Positions 46,291 to 56,807 of a stretch of DNA of 64,000 nt are shown here, in pieces. Origin of the DNA: Lunularia cruciata (Eukaryota > Streptophyta > Marchantiopsida > Lunulariales > Lunulariaceae); assembly GCA_948567375.1 (NCBI GenBank), contig OX419762.1, positions 30,757,465 through 30,821,464 of the forward strand, given 5' to 3'. Every line of letters begins with the position of its first letter. Position 1 is the stretch's first letter. The notes beneath the pieces are model-generated. The model searched no databases. It was not told the origin of the DNA and saw nothing but the letters and a program-made list of their open reading frames with translations. The position numbers were made by a program, and so were the translations under genes.

Positions 46291-48000
46291 TAGATAGATT
46301 CTTCCTTACCCCTTGCTCTTTGAAGTAGACCATTGGCTCCTTGGTGAAAACGAATATCTTCCACCATTGTGTAAGGTCTAGATCTTGCTGCAAGTGCCTT
46401 CTCCTCCCTAGCATGCATCCTTTCTAGATAGTTACCTCTTGTAACAAAGTCCACAATCTCCTTGTACTCCATTGGAACCTCTTGAATAATTGAGATTATC
46501 ATCAACTCCTCATTTGAGAAGAAATTATTCACTAACTCATCTCCATCATGGTCATAAGCCTTAGATAACAAATCAACATTTGATGTTTCTTCTCTAGCCT
46601 ATCCTCAATGGTATAGTCATACTTAGACAAGAGTATCATCTACCTTGCTAGTCTCCTTTCCACATTAGGCTTGTTGAAGATATACTTCAAGGCCTTGTGA
46701 TCCATGAAAATGGTGGCTTTCCCTCCAATCAAGTAGTGTATAAACTTCTTCAGACCAAAGAACATTGCCAACCCTTCTCTCCCCGTAACAAAGGAGGTTC
46801 TTTTTGCTGAAACCATTTGCCTACTAGCATAAGCTATTAGATGATCATGCCCATCTTGGTTTAATTGACTAAGAGTGCATCCTATAGCTACATTGGAAGC
46901 CTTAGTGTAGATGATGAAAGGCTTACTCCAATCAATTTTAGCAAGAATTAGAGAGACAACAAGGGATTGCTTGAGTTCCTCAAAAGCTTTGAGAGCCTCC
47001 TTGTCTTCAAAAATCACCATGCATTCTACACCCTTATTCATGTAGATTGTCAATGCATAAGCCTTGTTGGAAAATGAGAAGATGAACCTCCTATAGTACC
47101 CAACCATCTCTAAGAATTGGCATATCTTTGTCAAGCCTAAAGGGAATAAAAGGTTTGGGATTTTCCTTGCCTTCTCAAGGTCAATTGCTATTCCATCCTT
47201 GGAGATGATGTGTCTCAAAATAGACCTTCTTCACAACCAAAAATGCACTTCTTTGGGTTAAGTGATACATTTGCTTCATCCAAGCATTGCAATACCTTGA
47301 TCAAGTACTCAAAGTGCTCCTCCTTGCTCCCATAGACACAAAAGTCATCAATGAAGTCCCTCATAAATTTCTCAATGAAAGGTTTAAATACCTTGTTCAT
47401 GAACCATTGGAATGTGGCTGGAGCATTGCAAAGCCCAAAAGGCATAACCTTGAAAGCATAAGTCTCCCAAGGTGTGGTGAATGTAGTGAGTTATCGATGC
47501 TCTAGTGCAATCTTGATTTGGCTATACCCACTATAACCATCTCCAAAATTGGACCTCTCATGACCTGCAACGTCCTCCAAGATCTCATCAACGAATGGCA
47601 AAGGGTAATAGTCCTTCTTAGTAATAGCATTGAGCTTCTTCTAAACCACCCATACAACAAGCTTGCTATTCTTTTTCTTCATAATCACAATTGGAAACAC
47701 ACATTCTAAATTCTACACCTCAAAGATAAATCTAACCTCCTTGAGCTTATCAATCTCTTCCTTCACATCCAAATATATTGGTGGACTAATGCAACATTGC
47801 TTTTGGCAGATTGGCCTTGCATGTGACTCCACCTTAATCTTGTGCTCCTCCAAGGTGACTTCCCTTAGATCCTTGTAATTGAAAGCAAACACATGGATGG
47901 ACTTGCAAAAAATCTCTTCAAAACTTACCTTCTTCTCCATGGTAACATTTGGACCATACTCAAGGGTAGATAACCTCCTTTCTATCTCTTCAATTGTCAA
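46291..48000 (-). pseudogene. Family-D reverse transcriptase and RNase H
   Basis: RT starts near 47880 (QKQCCISPPIYLDVKEEIDK), then KKLNAITKKDYYPLPF, MPFGLCNAPATFQWFM and FMRDFIDDFCVYG with FIDD at 47344-47355. RNase H lies in frame 47218-46640: SKPFIIYTKASNVAIGCTLS (the first Asp has become Lys in YTKAS), AYASRQMVSAKR, then MDHKALKYIFNKPNVERRLA. The frame 46571-46290 is the RNase H-integrase linker. Stops occur roughly every 80-190 codons. Confidence 0.85.
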
Positions 48001-48542
48001 TGGTGATTTACCTAGGTCCTCAAAAATTTTGGCTTAGGTGAAAAATCCATAGCACACAAGGATACACATCAGAATCAGATTCAGATTCATCCTCCTTCAT
48101 GGAAGTCTCTTATTCCATGCTTATGTACACACCTAAAGCTCCTTCTTCTGAATTTGATTCCCGGTAATCAAAAGATGGTGTATGAATGTGAAGTGTTAGT
48201 GGTGTTAGTGACTAGAACCGTGACTCTATGGTTTGATGGCCCAATCCTCAAAAGTACCCTTTGTGCCATTGATTAGTTGTGCATGTTACTCTCAACCATG
48301 GCCTCCCAAGAAGTAAATCATAACTTGAATCCTTCAAGACTTGGAAAGTCATGAGATTTTGAACTCCCATAACTGAAACTACCACCTTATCCATCATCCT
48401 TATTGGTCAAACGTGTTGCTTGTTTTCCATGCTCACCACAAATGTTGAAGGTTTGGAGTGTATCATACCCAATTTATTTATCAACCTTTCTGACATGGCA
48501 TTCACTATTGATCCTCCATCAACAAATGCATTTGTTTTGCAA
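48001..48542 (-). pseudogene. Family-D protease
   Basis: Minus strand: NAFVDGGSIVNAMSERLINK, where VDGG occupies the D-S/T-G active-site position; then PSTFVVSMENKQHV. After stops comes LLLGRPWLRV, the ILG-type C-terminal motif. The same protein lies in the plus-strand copy at 60121-60523 (ALVEGGSALNAMSEKLM). The join to LTR sequence at 48543 falls a few codons upstream of the active site. Confidence 0.75.
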
Positions 48543-48908
48543 TCTCCTAAGCATGTGGTTTTATCTTGACCTAACCATTGATTCAAGGATTCCTTTGTAT
48601 GGGCTATCCATGGACTATAGAAGAATCCAAAACAAAAAAGCTTGTGGGTCCAAGAGTTCTCAACTCTTTCCTCAAAGCCAAACACCTAGGAATAATACCA
48701 AGTCAACATGTTAGAATCCAAAATAATAGTGCTCATCTTTTCCTCTTCCTCTAAAGTAAGATCCTTTCTATCTTAGTTATGACTAACTTTAGCTAATCAT
48801 GAGCAATGTAGAACCATCCTTTATCTCTATATAAATAATATCTCTCAAGTACTTATTATATCAAACTAAATATCATAATATCACATATATGCACAAATGA
48901 GTGTTACA
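48543..48908 (-). repeat. Truncated 5' LTR, family D
   Basis: Only the first 366 bp of the LTR (TGTAACACTCATTTGTGC onward on the minus strand) remain, ending at CATGCTTAGGAGA, where protease sequence starts. The rest of the LTR, primer site and gag have been deleted. Confidence 0.8.
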
Positions 48909-50680
48909 TACTTCACCACTAATTGACCTCTTGGGGAAGACCTCAAGCTTTCAATGCACCACCAAGCACAAAGAAGCATTCCAGATGTTGAAACATATGG
49001 TGTCTTCAAGACCCATTCTTCAACCATATGATCCTCAACTACCTTGTGTGGTTGAATTTTATGCTTCTAACTTTACCATTGGAGTTGTGTTGCAACAAGA
49101 ATTTGCCAATGGATTATATTCCATTGGCTTTGTGTCTTGCCAACTAAACACTGCCAAAAGGAATTACTTTGCTTGAGATCAAGAACAAGTAGCAATGGTA
49201 TATGTCACCAAGTTATGGAGGCATTATCTCTTGGGAAAACAAGTGGTCATGCAAACCAATTACAAACCCTTGTTATAGATATTACATTTGGAGCACATGA
49301 AGAGTAGACATCATTGATGTGAGGGACAACTATAGTTGTTTGACCTCAAACTTGAGTACAAAACTTATAGGTTCAATATCATCTCCAATGCACTATCATG
49401 AAAATTGATTTGAAGTCTCCTCTTCTCATCACGTCAGCAATTGCAATAGTGTCTATCCACTCACAAGTCCAAACCAAGTTTAGGACAACTTCACACAAGA
49501 CCCCTTCTTTCATATGGTACAAGGTCATCTTGCAATACATGAAAAGGAATACAACACATTCTCCTTCAATGAAGGCCTTCTATTCTATCAAAACCGGATC
49601 TATGTTCCAACCAAGGGTGATATATGACTTTTGCTTCTTCAAGAAACCCGTGACTTACCAATTGCTTGTCATATGTTTGTGGACAAGGACTTTGGTACCC
49701 TACAATGCCAATGGTGGTGGCCCAACATGGCACAAGATGTTTGAGAGTTTGTCCAATCTTGAAAGAGCTGCTTATACAACAAGGCCAGTAATCAAACCCA
49801 AGTGGACTCCTTCAACCACTTCCTATCCATCTGCTTGATGGAAATACATGAGCTTGGATCTCATCACATTCTTGCCCATAACAAAGCAAGGTCACACAAC
49901 CATCATGGTGTTTTTTGATAAGCTTAGTAAGCAAATCCATTTGGCACCAACCTTTGATACAATGGATGCTCCAACATTGGTCCAAATCTACTTCAACAAT
50001 ATCTTCAAGCATCATCGGATGCCTCACGTATTCATCTCCAACTATGATCCTCAATTTGCAAAAAACTTTTGAGAAGCACTCCTTTAGCTACTCAACACTA
50101 AGCTTGCTTTGTCCATAGCCTATCATCCTCAAACTAATGCACAAACCGAACATGTAAATCATACCTTGGAGGATATAGTTTGTGTTGTTAATGTACACCA
50201 TATCAATTGGGATGAATGTCTTATAGTTGATGAGTTTGCCTACAATAATTCCAAATAGGTAAGTATTAGATTCTCTCTCTTCTTCTTTAATTATGGCCAA
50301 GATCCACCTCTTCTTGTTTCTCTCCTTGCTCCTCCTCTATCTCATATTCCTCATACTTCCACCTTCTTGACCACAATATCCTAATTGTTACAACAAGCCA
50401 AATCCCATCTTCTTCATGCTCAAAATTGTCAAAAACAATATCAGACCAACATCTCCGTGATCTTTTCTTTCAACATGGTGATAAGGTCATGCTTTCTTCT
50501 AGTAACCTACCCTTCCCACTTGATACCCAAGTTTGTAATCTTGCTCTTAATTGGATAGGTCCATTTGATATCACCAAAATCATTTCTCTTGTTGCTTATC
50601 AACTTGCCTTGCCTTGTCATATACACCCTTGTCACATATCAACCTTGTCTTTGATGTTTCTTTGTTTCTAATCCATCTTC
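48909..50680 (+). pseudogene. Chromovirus C RNase H and integrase
   Basis: The RNase H part, 48912-49390, reads SPLIDLLGKTSSFQC, KEAFQMLKHMVSSRPILQPY, EFYASNFTIGVVLQQEF and AKRNYFA. Integrase follows with MSLDLITFLP (first Asp), MVFFDKLSKQIHLAPTF, VFISNYDPQFAKNF (second Asp region) and AYHPQTNAQTEHVNHTLED (Glu). About ten stops and shifts. The C-terminal segment leads into the chromodomain. Confidence 0.82.
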
Positions 50681-50732
50681 CTTTTCCTCTTGTGTCCAAC
50701 TGCTTCCTCCTCTTATCCCTATCAACAATCAT

Positions 50733-50898
50733 GAGCAGTATGAAGTTGACTGTATCCTTGCACATTGCTACATTCAACATGGCCGCCAACAACATACAAA
50801 GTACAAAGTTGTTGGGAAAGAGTATCTCCTTGATAATGCCACTTGGGAGCCTCTTTCTCATCTCCAAAATGCACAAATGGCCATCTAAGAGTTTGAAG
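50733..50898 (+). pseudogene. Chromodomain of the chromovirus C integrase
   Basis: EQYEVDCILAHCYIQ ... KYKVVGKEYLLDNATWEPLS, then HLQNAQMAI, stop, EFE. This matches the chromodomain pattern YEVE-x-IL ... Y-x-VKWKGY ... TWEP-x2-NL-x-NA. The Trp of the KW position is Val here, so the methyl-lysine cage is incomplete. In chromoviruses this module tethers integrase to heterochromatin. Confidence 0.8.
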
Positions 50899-50929
50899 CT
50901 TCTATGGTGATAAGGACATCACCAACTAG

Positions 50930-50942
50930 CAAAGGAAGAATA
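50930..50942 (+). promoter_or_regulatory. Polypurine tract of chromovirus C
   Basis: CAAAGGAAGAATA directly before the LTR start TGTAACAATATG; expected plus-strand primer location. Confidence 0.6.
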
Positions 50943-51402
50943 TGTAACAATATGAAAGTTATTGATGAGTTGGTTGAGATTAAAAAAATAGCAAATAAGC
51001 CAAATTAGCCAAGAATTATAAGAATATTTTAAGAAGCTAATTGATATCTTCTAAGTATTGGGTAATGTGCATGCCAAGTGGTGACTTCTAAGAGGAAGCT
51101 TCCCAACTAGCTTAACTTGCATGCCAAGTGGATGGCTTCTAGAAGGAAGCTTCTTGGAAAGCTTCATAACTAGCTTAGCTTGTATGCCAAGTAGGGAGCT
51201 TCTAGAAGGAAGATTCTTGAGAAACTTCCTAGTTAGCTTGCCTTGCACTCCAAAAAAATAACTTTTAAGAAACTTTTGGAGAAGCTTCTCAAGAGCCTTG
51301 TATGTTCCTTGTAAATACCTAAGCTCATGCTAGGCATTTGGAGTTTCCCTTAGTCAAGAGTCCCAATATGATTTTTCACTCTGATCTTCTATTCTCTTAT
51401 TT
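50943..51402 (+). repeat. 3' LTR of chromovirus C, truncated
   Basis: Matches 29479-29955 (tandem 60-bp units included) up to TTCTCTTATTT, then passes straight into methyltransferase coding sequence of family F. About 240 bp of the LTR end, and the right target duplication, are gone. Confidence 0.8.
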
Positions 51403-51600
51403 CAAGTAAGCCTTGATCGGTGACATTGCTAATAACTTAGGATATCGATAGACCAAGTGTACCATATGATGTAGAGAGACTTGCCTAGCAAGCTCATCTC
51501 TCTCCACATACAAGTACCTCTATACTTGTATGCTTGCTTGTAATATTGTAGCTAGTCCGGTGCTCATCCCAGTAAACAACTCCCATAAACATACTTCCTC
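51403..51600 (-). pseudogene. Retrotransposon C5-DNA methyltransferase, N-terminal part (family F)
   Basis: The minus strand from 51600 reads EEVCLWELFTGMSTGLATIL, one stop, then RYLYVERDELARQVSLHHMV and YRYPKLLAMSPIKAYL up to the chromovirus junction. ELFTGMSTGL matches the S-adenosylmethionine-binding motif I (F-x-G-x-G-type) of cytosine-5 methyltransferases, followed by the motif II acidic residue in YVERDE. The remainder (motifs IV, VI, X) is at 29478-28735. Together the two parts span about 940 nt, a normal size for a C5-methyltransferase core. Protease-like sequence lies upstream in the same strand. Confidence 0.8.
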
Positions 51601-52340
51601 TGTTGGAAACTGTCAAGCAATGAGTGTAGTATCCAAAGATGACAAGGTAATAGAATCAGGAGGCTGATACTCACATTGGTCTCATGGTGGTACAAAGGCT
51701 CCACTCCAAGCTTGTTATACCAACTAATCTACATGATGCTTGCAATGCCTCCTCAAAACTCCACAAAGGATATCCAAGGTAGACGGAATGATCCCACTTG
51801 TATTCCAAATCTAAGTGATCTCTTTTTGTATTGGAGTATCCTCCGTATAAGTATTCCTTTTCAATAAGTCACCAAGCCAAGTAATGGAACCATTGAAAGC
51901 TGAAACAAATGCTATGCTATGGTTCTTGATTGTGGTGATCCAAGACTACCACTATTAAAGCATATTGGTAAGCAACATGCTCATCCCTCACTTGACTGCC
52001 AACTATAAGAGGATATCTCCTCTTGATAGTCTTTTGAAACCCATGGAGTATAACACTACCCCACCAACGAGCACATCATATGACTTTGGTATTGTCACAA
52101 TGGCCTAAGCTCTCATCACAAAGCTATCAATTGGGTGACCAAGCTGAATTTGTGCAGTGAGCTCTCTACATGTGATGTATTGTGTAAAACCACCCCTTAG
52201 AGATGTTTGGATCTCAAATGGACACCTCTCCATATCAGTCTTTCATAGCTTAAGATAGCTCAAGATTGACAATTGCAGCCTTCTCCAACCTAAGGAGCTG
52301 CACACTAGAGTCTAATAAGACCCATTTGTGGTGTATAGAC
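51601..52340 (-). pseudogene. Family-F protease and linker to the methyltransferase
   Basis: Reading down: WVLLDSSVQLLRLEKAAIVN, with DSS at the D-S/T-G position (about 52303-52311), then CPFEIQTSLRGGFTQYITC, ELTAQIQLGHPIDSFVMRA, and PKSYDVLVGGVVLYSMGF (52089-52036), consistent with a retroviral-type aspartic protease ending in an ILVGG-like motif. From about 52030 to 51610 the linker is broken by frameshifts. Confidence 0.65.
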
Positions 52341-53400
52341 CTTCCTTGAAGGTCTCACCTAATGGAAAATCTCCTTGGGATATCCAATAGGACAACTCCA
52401 AATATGAACCAAGCTTGCTCAAAAGCAAATCTAGTTGATAACTCCTCCAACCTAACTACTGCTGCCTACCATAATCCACTGGTTGCTAAGTGGATCCCAT
52501 GCTCCTCAACCAAGTTAGCTCCACTATCAACCACCTCTGCTCTAGAAACAAGAACCTTACTCTTACAAAGTGTGGCAACCAACCAGAATGCCGGGGTTGG
52601 GTCAACTCCCAATGTAAACATGTTATTGGCTAAAAGCACAAGGAAGCACATAATCAATTGAGCCACAACATTGTGCTAGACTCAATGTGTAGTAGCAGGT
52701 GGATGACTAGCATCTATTCCATCATGTAATCCATCACCACCTATTGCACCTACATTAAGATGTCTAGGAGCTATGGATGTTGTCTGAAGTGCCTTAGAGA
52801 GTGTGAAAGACTAAAGGAAGTCTGAAGTCTGACCTATCTACCAATCCCTCCTCTTTGTGGATCCAACTCCATTGATGCTCCTCTAGGCTTTGGAGTACAT
52901 ATAGCACTCCTATTCACTAGGGTATATGCATCTACTTGCGGTGCTCTACACATAAAGTCCAAGATGTCTCTATCACTAACATAAGAGATAAAGCCTCAAC
53001 ATCCAAATTTGATCTCCTTTGAGCTATAGCCATGTTAGCCAATCTCTACTCTACTTGCTCAATCCAAGAAGTCATGGCTATATCAAAAGCAAGGGTATGT
53101 ATTGCACTCCTACTATGTGTGGGTCCTCTACTACCTCCTCTAACACTTTGTACACCATTACTTGGCGCTCTTCTACCACTTGCCATAATAACCCTAAACT
53201 CTAAAAATCCAAGTGAAGTTCAAAGCATTGGTCACTTGTGTGATCAAATTTATGGCAATGGTTGCACTATCTCTATGCTAGTTGTGATGAACCAAAGATA
53301 TCATAAAACTTTTTTTGTGGTGAGGTCTACTACGAGTCCAACAAGCAACACTATCACTCACCGGCTATTGCTAACCTGAAAATGAAGGTAAGGGTTAAGC
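52341..53400 (-). pseudogene. Family-F gag C-terminal / linker region, heavily eroded
   Basis: Short recognisable stretches are separated by stops, for example DFMCRAPQVDAYTLVNRSAI and GASMELDPQRGGIGR. No zinc knuckle was recognised. It is placed between gag and protease by order only. Confidence 0.4.
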
Positions 53401-54316
53401 TACACTATGCCCTCCATTCACTCCATAAGATCTGAGCTATCCTCTTTGCCCTTTGGAAGTCAATATGGTGTAGTGCATTCTAATGCACTCTAGAAGATGT
53501 AATAGTTGTAGATGAGGTCTCCCTGCCAAATCCACATGTCACAACTCTCTCCTCCAACATGTTGAGCTCAATGCGCTCAACCAAACTAAAGACTACTTCC
53601 AAAAGAGGTGAGGTAGCCTATAATAATATAACATCATGTACTCTATGTTGTAACTCCTTGTCTAGGATCCCATACCAAAATTGGATTGTTTGGGCCTCAA
53701 TAACTCCCTAATTGAAATAGATCAGCCATCTCATGCATCTTGATTCCTTGCATAGGCTCTCTTTGGCCTTCCATTGACATTCTTGCAAGCTTCTCAACTT
53801 GTCAATCCACACTCCTTGGTAGTTTTGCATCAAGCACTAGAAGATCTACACCATGGGGTTGAACCTTAAGTACTACACCACCTCTTATAGTAGTACTCCC
53901 ATTCATAGTACCACCATCTCCAACTAGTGCACCTCCACTAGATACACCAACACTACTAGAGCTAAAACTTGAGGGTATTACCGATACTACTAGCAATTGA
54001 GCCTGAAGTAATGGAGATATAGTTTGGAGACCAATTGGAGTTTAGAGACTATTTCTATAATTCAACCTCTTCCAAGTAAACTCTCCTAAACTCATGATAG
54101 TCATCCATCAATGGACCCTCAAAGTGCCAAAACAACCCATTCCATGTCATGAAAGGTGTGAACAAAGTAAAGTTTTGCATTTGTTATAGATCACACCAAC
54201 TATCAAACTCTTGGATGAAGTCATCCAACTCAATGGTACCCATTATACCAAAGTAGCACTTGGGGCCTTTGGAGGCCCTCCAAATCTTGTCCATGTCATA
54301 AAATACCAATACGGCA
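53401..54316 (-). pseudogene. Family-F gag N-terminal region
   Basis: Minus strand from 54250: MGTIELDDFIQEFDSWCDL, stop, QMQNFTLFTPFMTWNGLFWH, then EGPLMDDYHEFRRVYLEEVE. The aromatic-rich helix pattern fits a retroelement capsid. Below 54040 a Ser/Gly-rich stretch and ARMSMEGQREPMQGIKMHEM follow. It is cut at 54316 by the family-D LTR, so the start of gag and the F 5' LTR are not seen. Confidence 0.55.
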
Positions 54317-54971
54317 TGTAATACCAATTCATGCATATGTGTGATATTATGATATTTAGCTTGGTATTACAAGTACTTGAGAGATAATATTTTATATAAA
54401 TAAAGGATGGTTCTACATTAGTCATGATTAGCTGAATTTGGTCATAGCTAAGATAGAGCATACATTACTTTAGAGGAAGTAGAAATTATGAGCACCATTA
54501 TTTTGGATTCTAGTGTGTTGACTTGGTATTATTCCTAGGTGTTTGGCTTTGAGGAAGGAGTTGAGAACTCTTGGGCCTGCAAGTCATTTTGTTTTGGATT
54601 CTTCTATAGTCCAAGGATAGTTGATAAGATCACATGCTTAGTGGAATATGCCCATGTGGATGGATATTCCTTTATATTTTTTGACTTCACTTGACTTTTA
54701 GCCTAGTAACTTGAGATTTTGTGGTAAATTGTAACTTTAGTGCATAACTATTTCACAAGTATATAAATTGGAGGTGAGGAGGTACTCATTATCCTTTCAT
54801 TTGCAATTATCCCTCTCTCATTGAGTTCTCTAGTGAACAATGTCTTGAGTCTTGGAGTGTTAACCTTGAAGGAGTATGATGGAGTTGGGATTCTTTTCCT
54901 TCTTAGTCCATGGTGCACTACCACAATAATCATCAAAGGTTTATCCTAAGTGAGAGACAGTATGGCTCACA
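54317..54971 (+). repeat. 5' LTR of family-D unit D1
   Basis: Plus-strand TGTAATACCAATTCATGC...GTATGGCTCACA, homologous to 60524-61215 and inverse to the LTRs at 21859 and 38827. A TATATAAATTGG box lies near 54762. Confidence 0.85.
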
Positions 54972-54975
54972 TTTT

Positions 54976-54992
54976 TGGTTATGTTATCGAGA
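54976..54992 (+). promoter_or_regulatory. Decayed primer-binding site of D1
   Basis: TGGTTATGTTATCGAGA after the LTR end. Athila-type elements use tRNA-Asp (TGGCGCCGTTGCCGGGGA); the better copy in D2 makes the relation clearer. Confidence 0.45.
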
Positions 54993-55123
54993 TCTCTCAA
55001 GATGGCAAGATAATGTTCCACGTACAATTCTATATTAGACAAAAGGAGGCTATGAGAGCTCACTTTGAGAGAACATTAGAAGAGGAGAAGGCTTAACTTA
55101 TGTTAAAGAACCAATACCCATTT
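54993..55123 (+). pseudogene. D1 internal sequence before the G1 insertion
   Basis: QDGKIMFHVQFYIRQKEAMR and ERTLEEEKA-like coding aligns with 61240-61360 of D2 and is cut at 55123 by G1; it continues at 58869. Confidence 0.65.
55119..55123. repeat. Target-site duplication CATTT (left of G1)
   Basis: Identical to 58869-58873. Confidence 0.9.
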
Positions 55124-55482
55124 TGTGGTGCCCACATTTTTGTTTTTTTTCAGAATAAAGGAGAAGAAGTGTATAGAGAAGTCGGATTGCACCTGTATGG
55201 CCAAAGAAGGCGAAGAAAAGAGTCTTTGGATTGAAACCCGAAGTAAAGTGACTTCAGGTCATAAGGCAAAGTACTCGGAAATGCCCTGTCAGCATACAAT
55301 ATGAAGTAAATTGTCTTCGGATTGGGGGGAGCTCAACCCGAGGCAAAGATAGTCTAACAACCTTTTGTCGGGGCAAGAAATTCAAGAAGGAGCCGTTTCA
55401 AAATTGGCGGCTCATACGCGCAAAGGTTGATTGACAGTGACAGGTGCATGCCGGAGGTGTGATTTCTTGGTAGAAACTTGAA

Positions 55483-56507
55483 GTGACGGAAGACAAAGAA
55501 GTGCAACTCTATAAAAATCGAAACTGCAACGACAAAATGTCGAGCAATTTTCCTTTGCCATTGAGGAGTTGTCTTGCAGGTGATCGGGGAAAGGGAAATA
55601 GAGTTGGGCTCGTGTTAGTGCACAAGGAAGAAGTCGTGAGAGTGAAATTGAGAGAAAGTGAGAAAGCACAAGAGATGGGAGGAGGGAAGAAAAACTCCAA
55701 ATTCGCAGTGAGAAATCATGCGATTCGGAGATTAGATGTAGTAGCGAGGATCAAAGTCTTGAGCCGACTTTGGATCACATTTCTGGCATGGAACTGGAAT
55801 GTAAGTTTTCCAGGATTCATGACAAAAATCATTGAGAGTAAGTGTCTCGATGGACCCAAGGAAGAAGGGAAGAGAGGAAATCCGGCTTGCTGGACAGAGT
55901 CGGATTGGAGATTGGTACTCGGGAAGGAGACAGGCTCGGAGCAGGGAGCCACGTTCTTGGGGAAAGGAGAGATAGCCAAGGAACTCAGGAGGTGAGAGAT
56001 GCCTTCTTGTCAAAGAGAATGAAGAATGGGTACAAGGTAGAAAGTTACAAAGACCATGTCAAGAGAGGAATTGTGAGTGCTTTGATGGCAATCCTGAAGC
56101 CGGAGAGAACAACATATGTGATGAAACACCAAGCGGTGTTCTTTCACAAATTGTTTGCAAGAGAACCAATTAATTGGGCGAGGTGTTTTCACGAGAGAAC
56201 GAGGCAGATGATGTGGAATCTATGGGATAAGTCGCCTCCACATTATATTGTGCCATTTGTAGCGCATTTCTACCTCGGGCTCAATTTGTTGAACTCGGTG
56301 GAGCGGAATCCGATGGTGTTGCACTTCCATCCAGATATGCAAAAGGAGGTCAATGTCGAGGAGCAACAATACATTTTGCAAATCTGGAGCACGGACGATT
56401 ACTACGCAAAAACAGGGAAAAATATGAAGGTCGTGGTAAGTACCCCGACGAAGAAGAGGACTCGGCAAGCAGAAGCCAAAGAAAACAAGAAACCTCGGAA
56501 GATGTAG
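55483..56507 (+). pseudogene. G1 ORF, first part (unknown protein)
   Basis: Two overlapping frames, 55483-55995 and 55842-56507, look like one protein broken by a frameshift near 55985. The second half reads RMKNGYKVESYKDHVKRGIV, VMKHQAVFFHKLFAREPINW and PPHYIVPFVAHFYLGLNLL. This loosely resembles the putative plant transposon protein family found inside plant retroelements, but I cannot confirm that. The C-terminus is Lys/Arg-rich (TPTKKRTRQAEAKENKKPRK), a likely nuclear signal. No catalytic motif was recognised. Confidence 0.55.
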
Positions 56508-56528
56508 AGAAGTAACCCGAGGTGAGGA

Positions 56529-56807
56529 ATGGTGGTAATTGAGTCAGAAGATGAAGACTCAGAAGGCAAGGCCGAGCTTAAGATGGAGGACTCGGAGCAT
56601 GAGGAGGAACCTGAGCTTACACTGCAGAGTGGAGATACGAGCAGTGATAGTGAGGATGGTGGAGAAATGACCTTGACGCTTGTGGCTGAAGAATACAAAG
56701 AAGAAGTGCAAGCCGAGGTAGAAGCCAAAGACAATACAGCGCTGGAAGATGAAGTACCGGTGCCAGAGGAGAAGAAGATCGTAGTGCAACGAGAAGTTTG
56801 CTTGTGA
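56529..56807 (+). pseudogene. G1 ORF, acidic middle part
   Basis: A 92-residue, strongly Glu/Asp/Ser-rich frame (ESEDEDSEGKAELKMEDSEH and following). It is probably the next segment of the same G1 protein, separated by a TAG; a low-complexity acidic linker. Confidence 0.45.

Larger units (their letters stand above)
42683..48908 (-). mobile_element. Family-D Ty3/gypsy element (Athila/Tat-like), nested in C
   Basis: Minus-strand order is partial 5' LTR (48908-48543), protease, RT, RNase H, integrase, polypurine tract (45228-45241) and 3' LTR (45227-42683, itself split by G2). Gag, the primer site and half of the 5' LTR are missing at an abrupt junction near 48543. RT style (FIDDFCVYG) and the tRNA-Asp-like primer site of sister copies place it near Athila/Tat. 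The host protein of C reads across the insertion; a 5-bp target duplication is not cleanly preserved (TGATC left, TACTT right). Confidence 0.82.
29479..51402 (+). mobile_element. Chromovirus C (Ty3/gypsy), host of nested insertions
   Basis: Plus-strand pieces occur in canonical order: LTR (29479-30194), gag (30430-30871), RT (41860-42682), RNase H and integrase (48909-50680), chromodomain (50733-50898), polypurine tract and a truncated 3' LTR (50943-51402). They are separated by element E (30872-41727) and element D (42683-48908). RT on the left of D continues into RNase H on its right in the same protein order. Gag C-terminus and protease are missing around the E insertion. The element interrupts the family-F methyltransferase. 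Confidence 0.85.
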
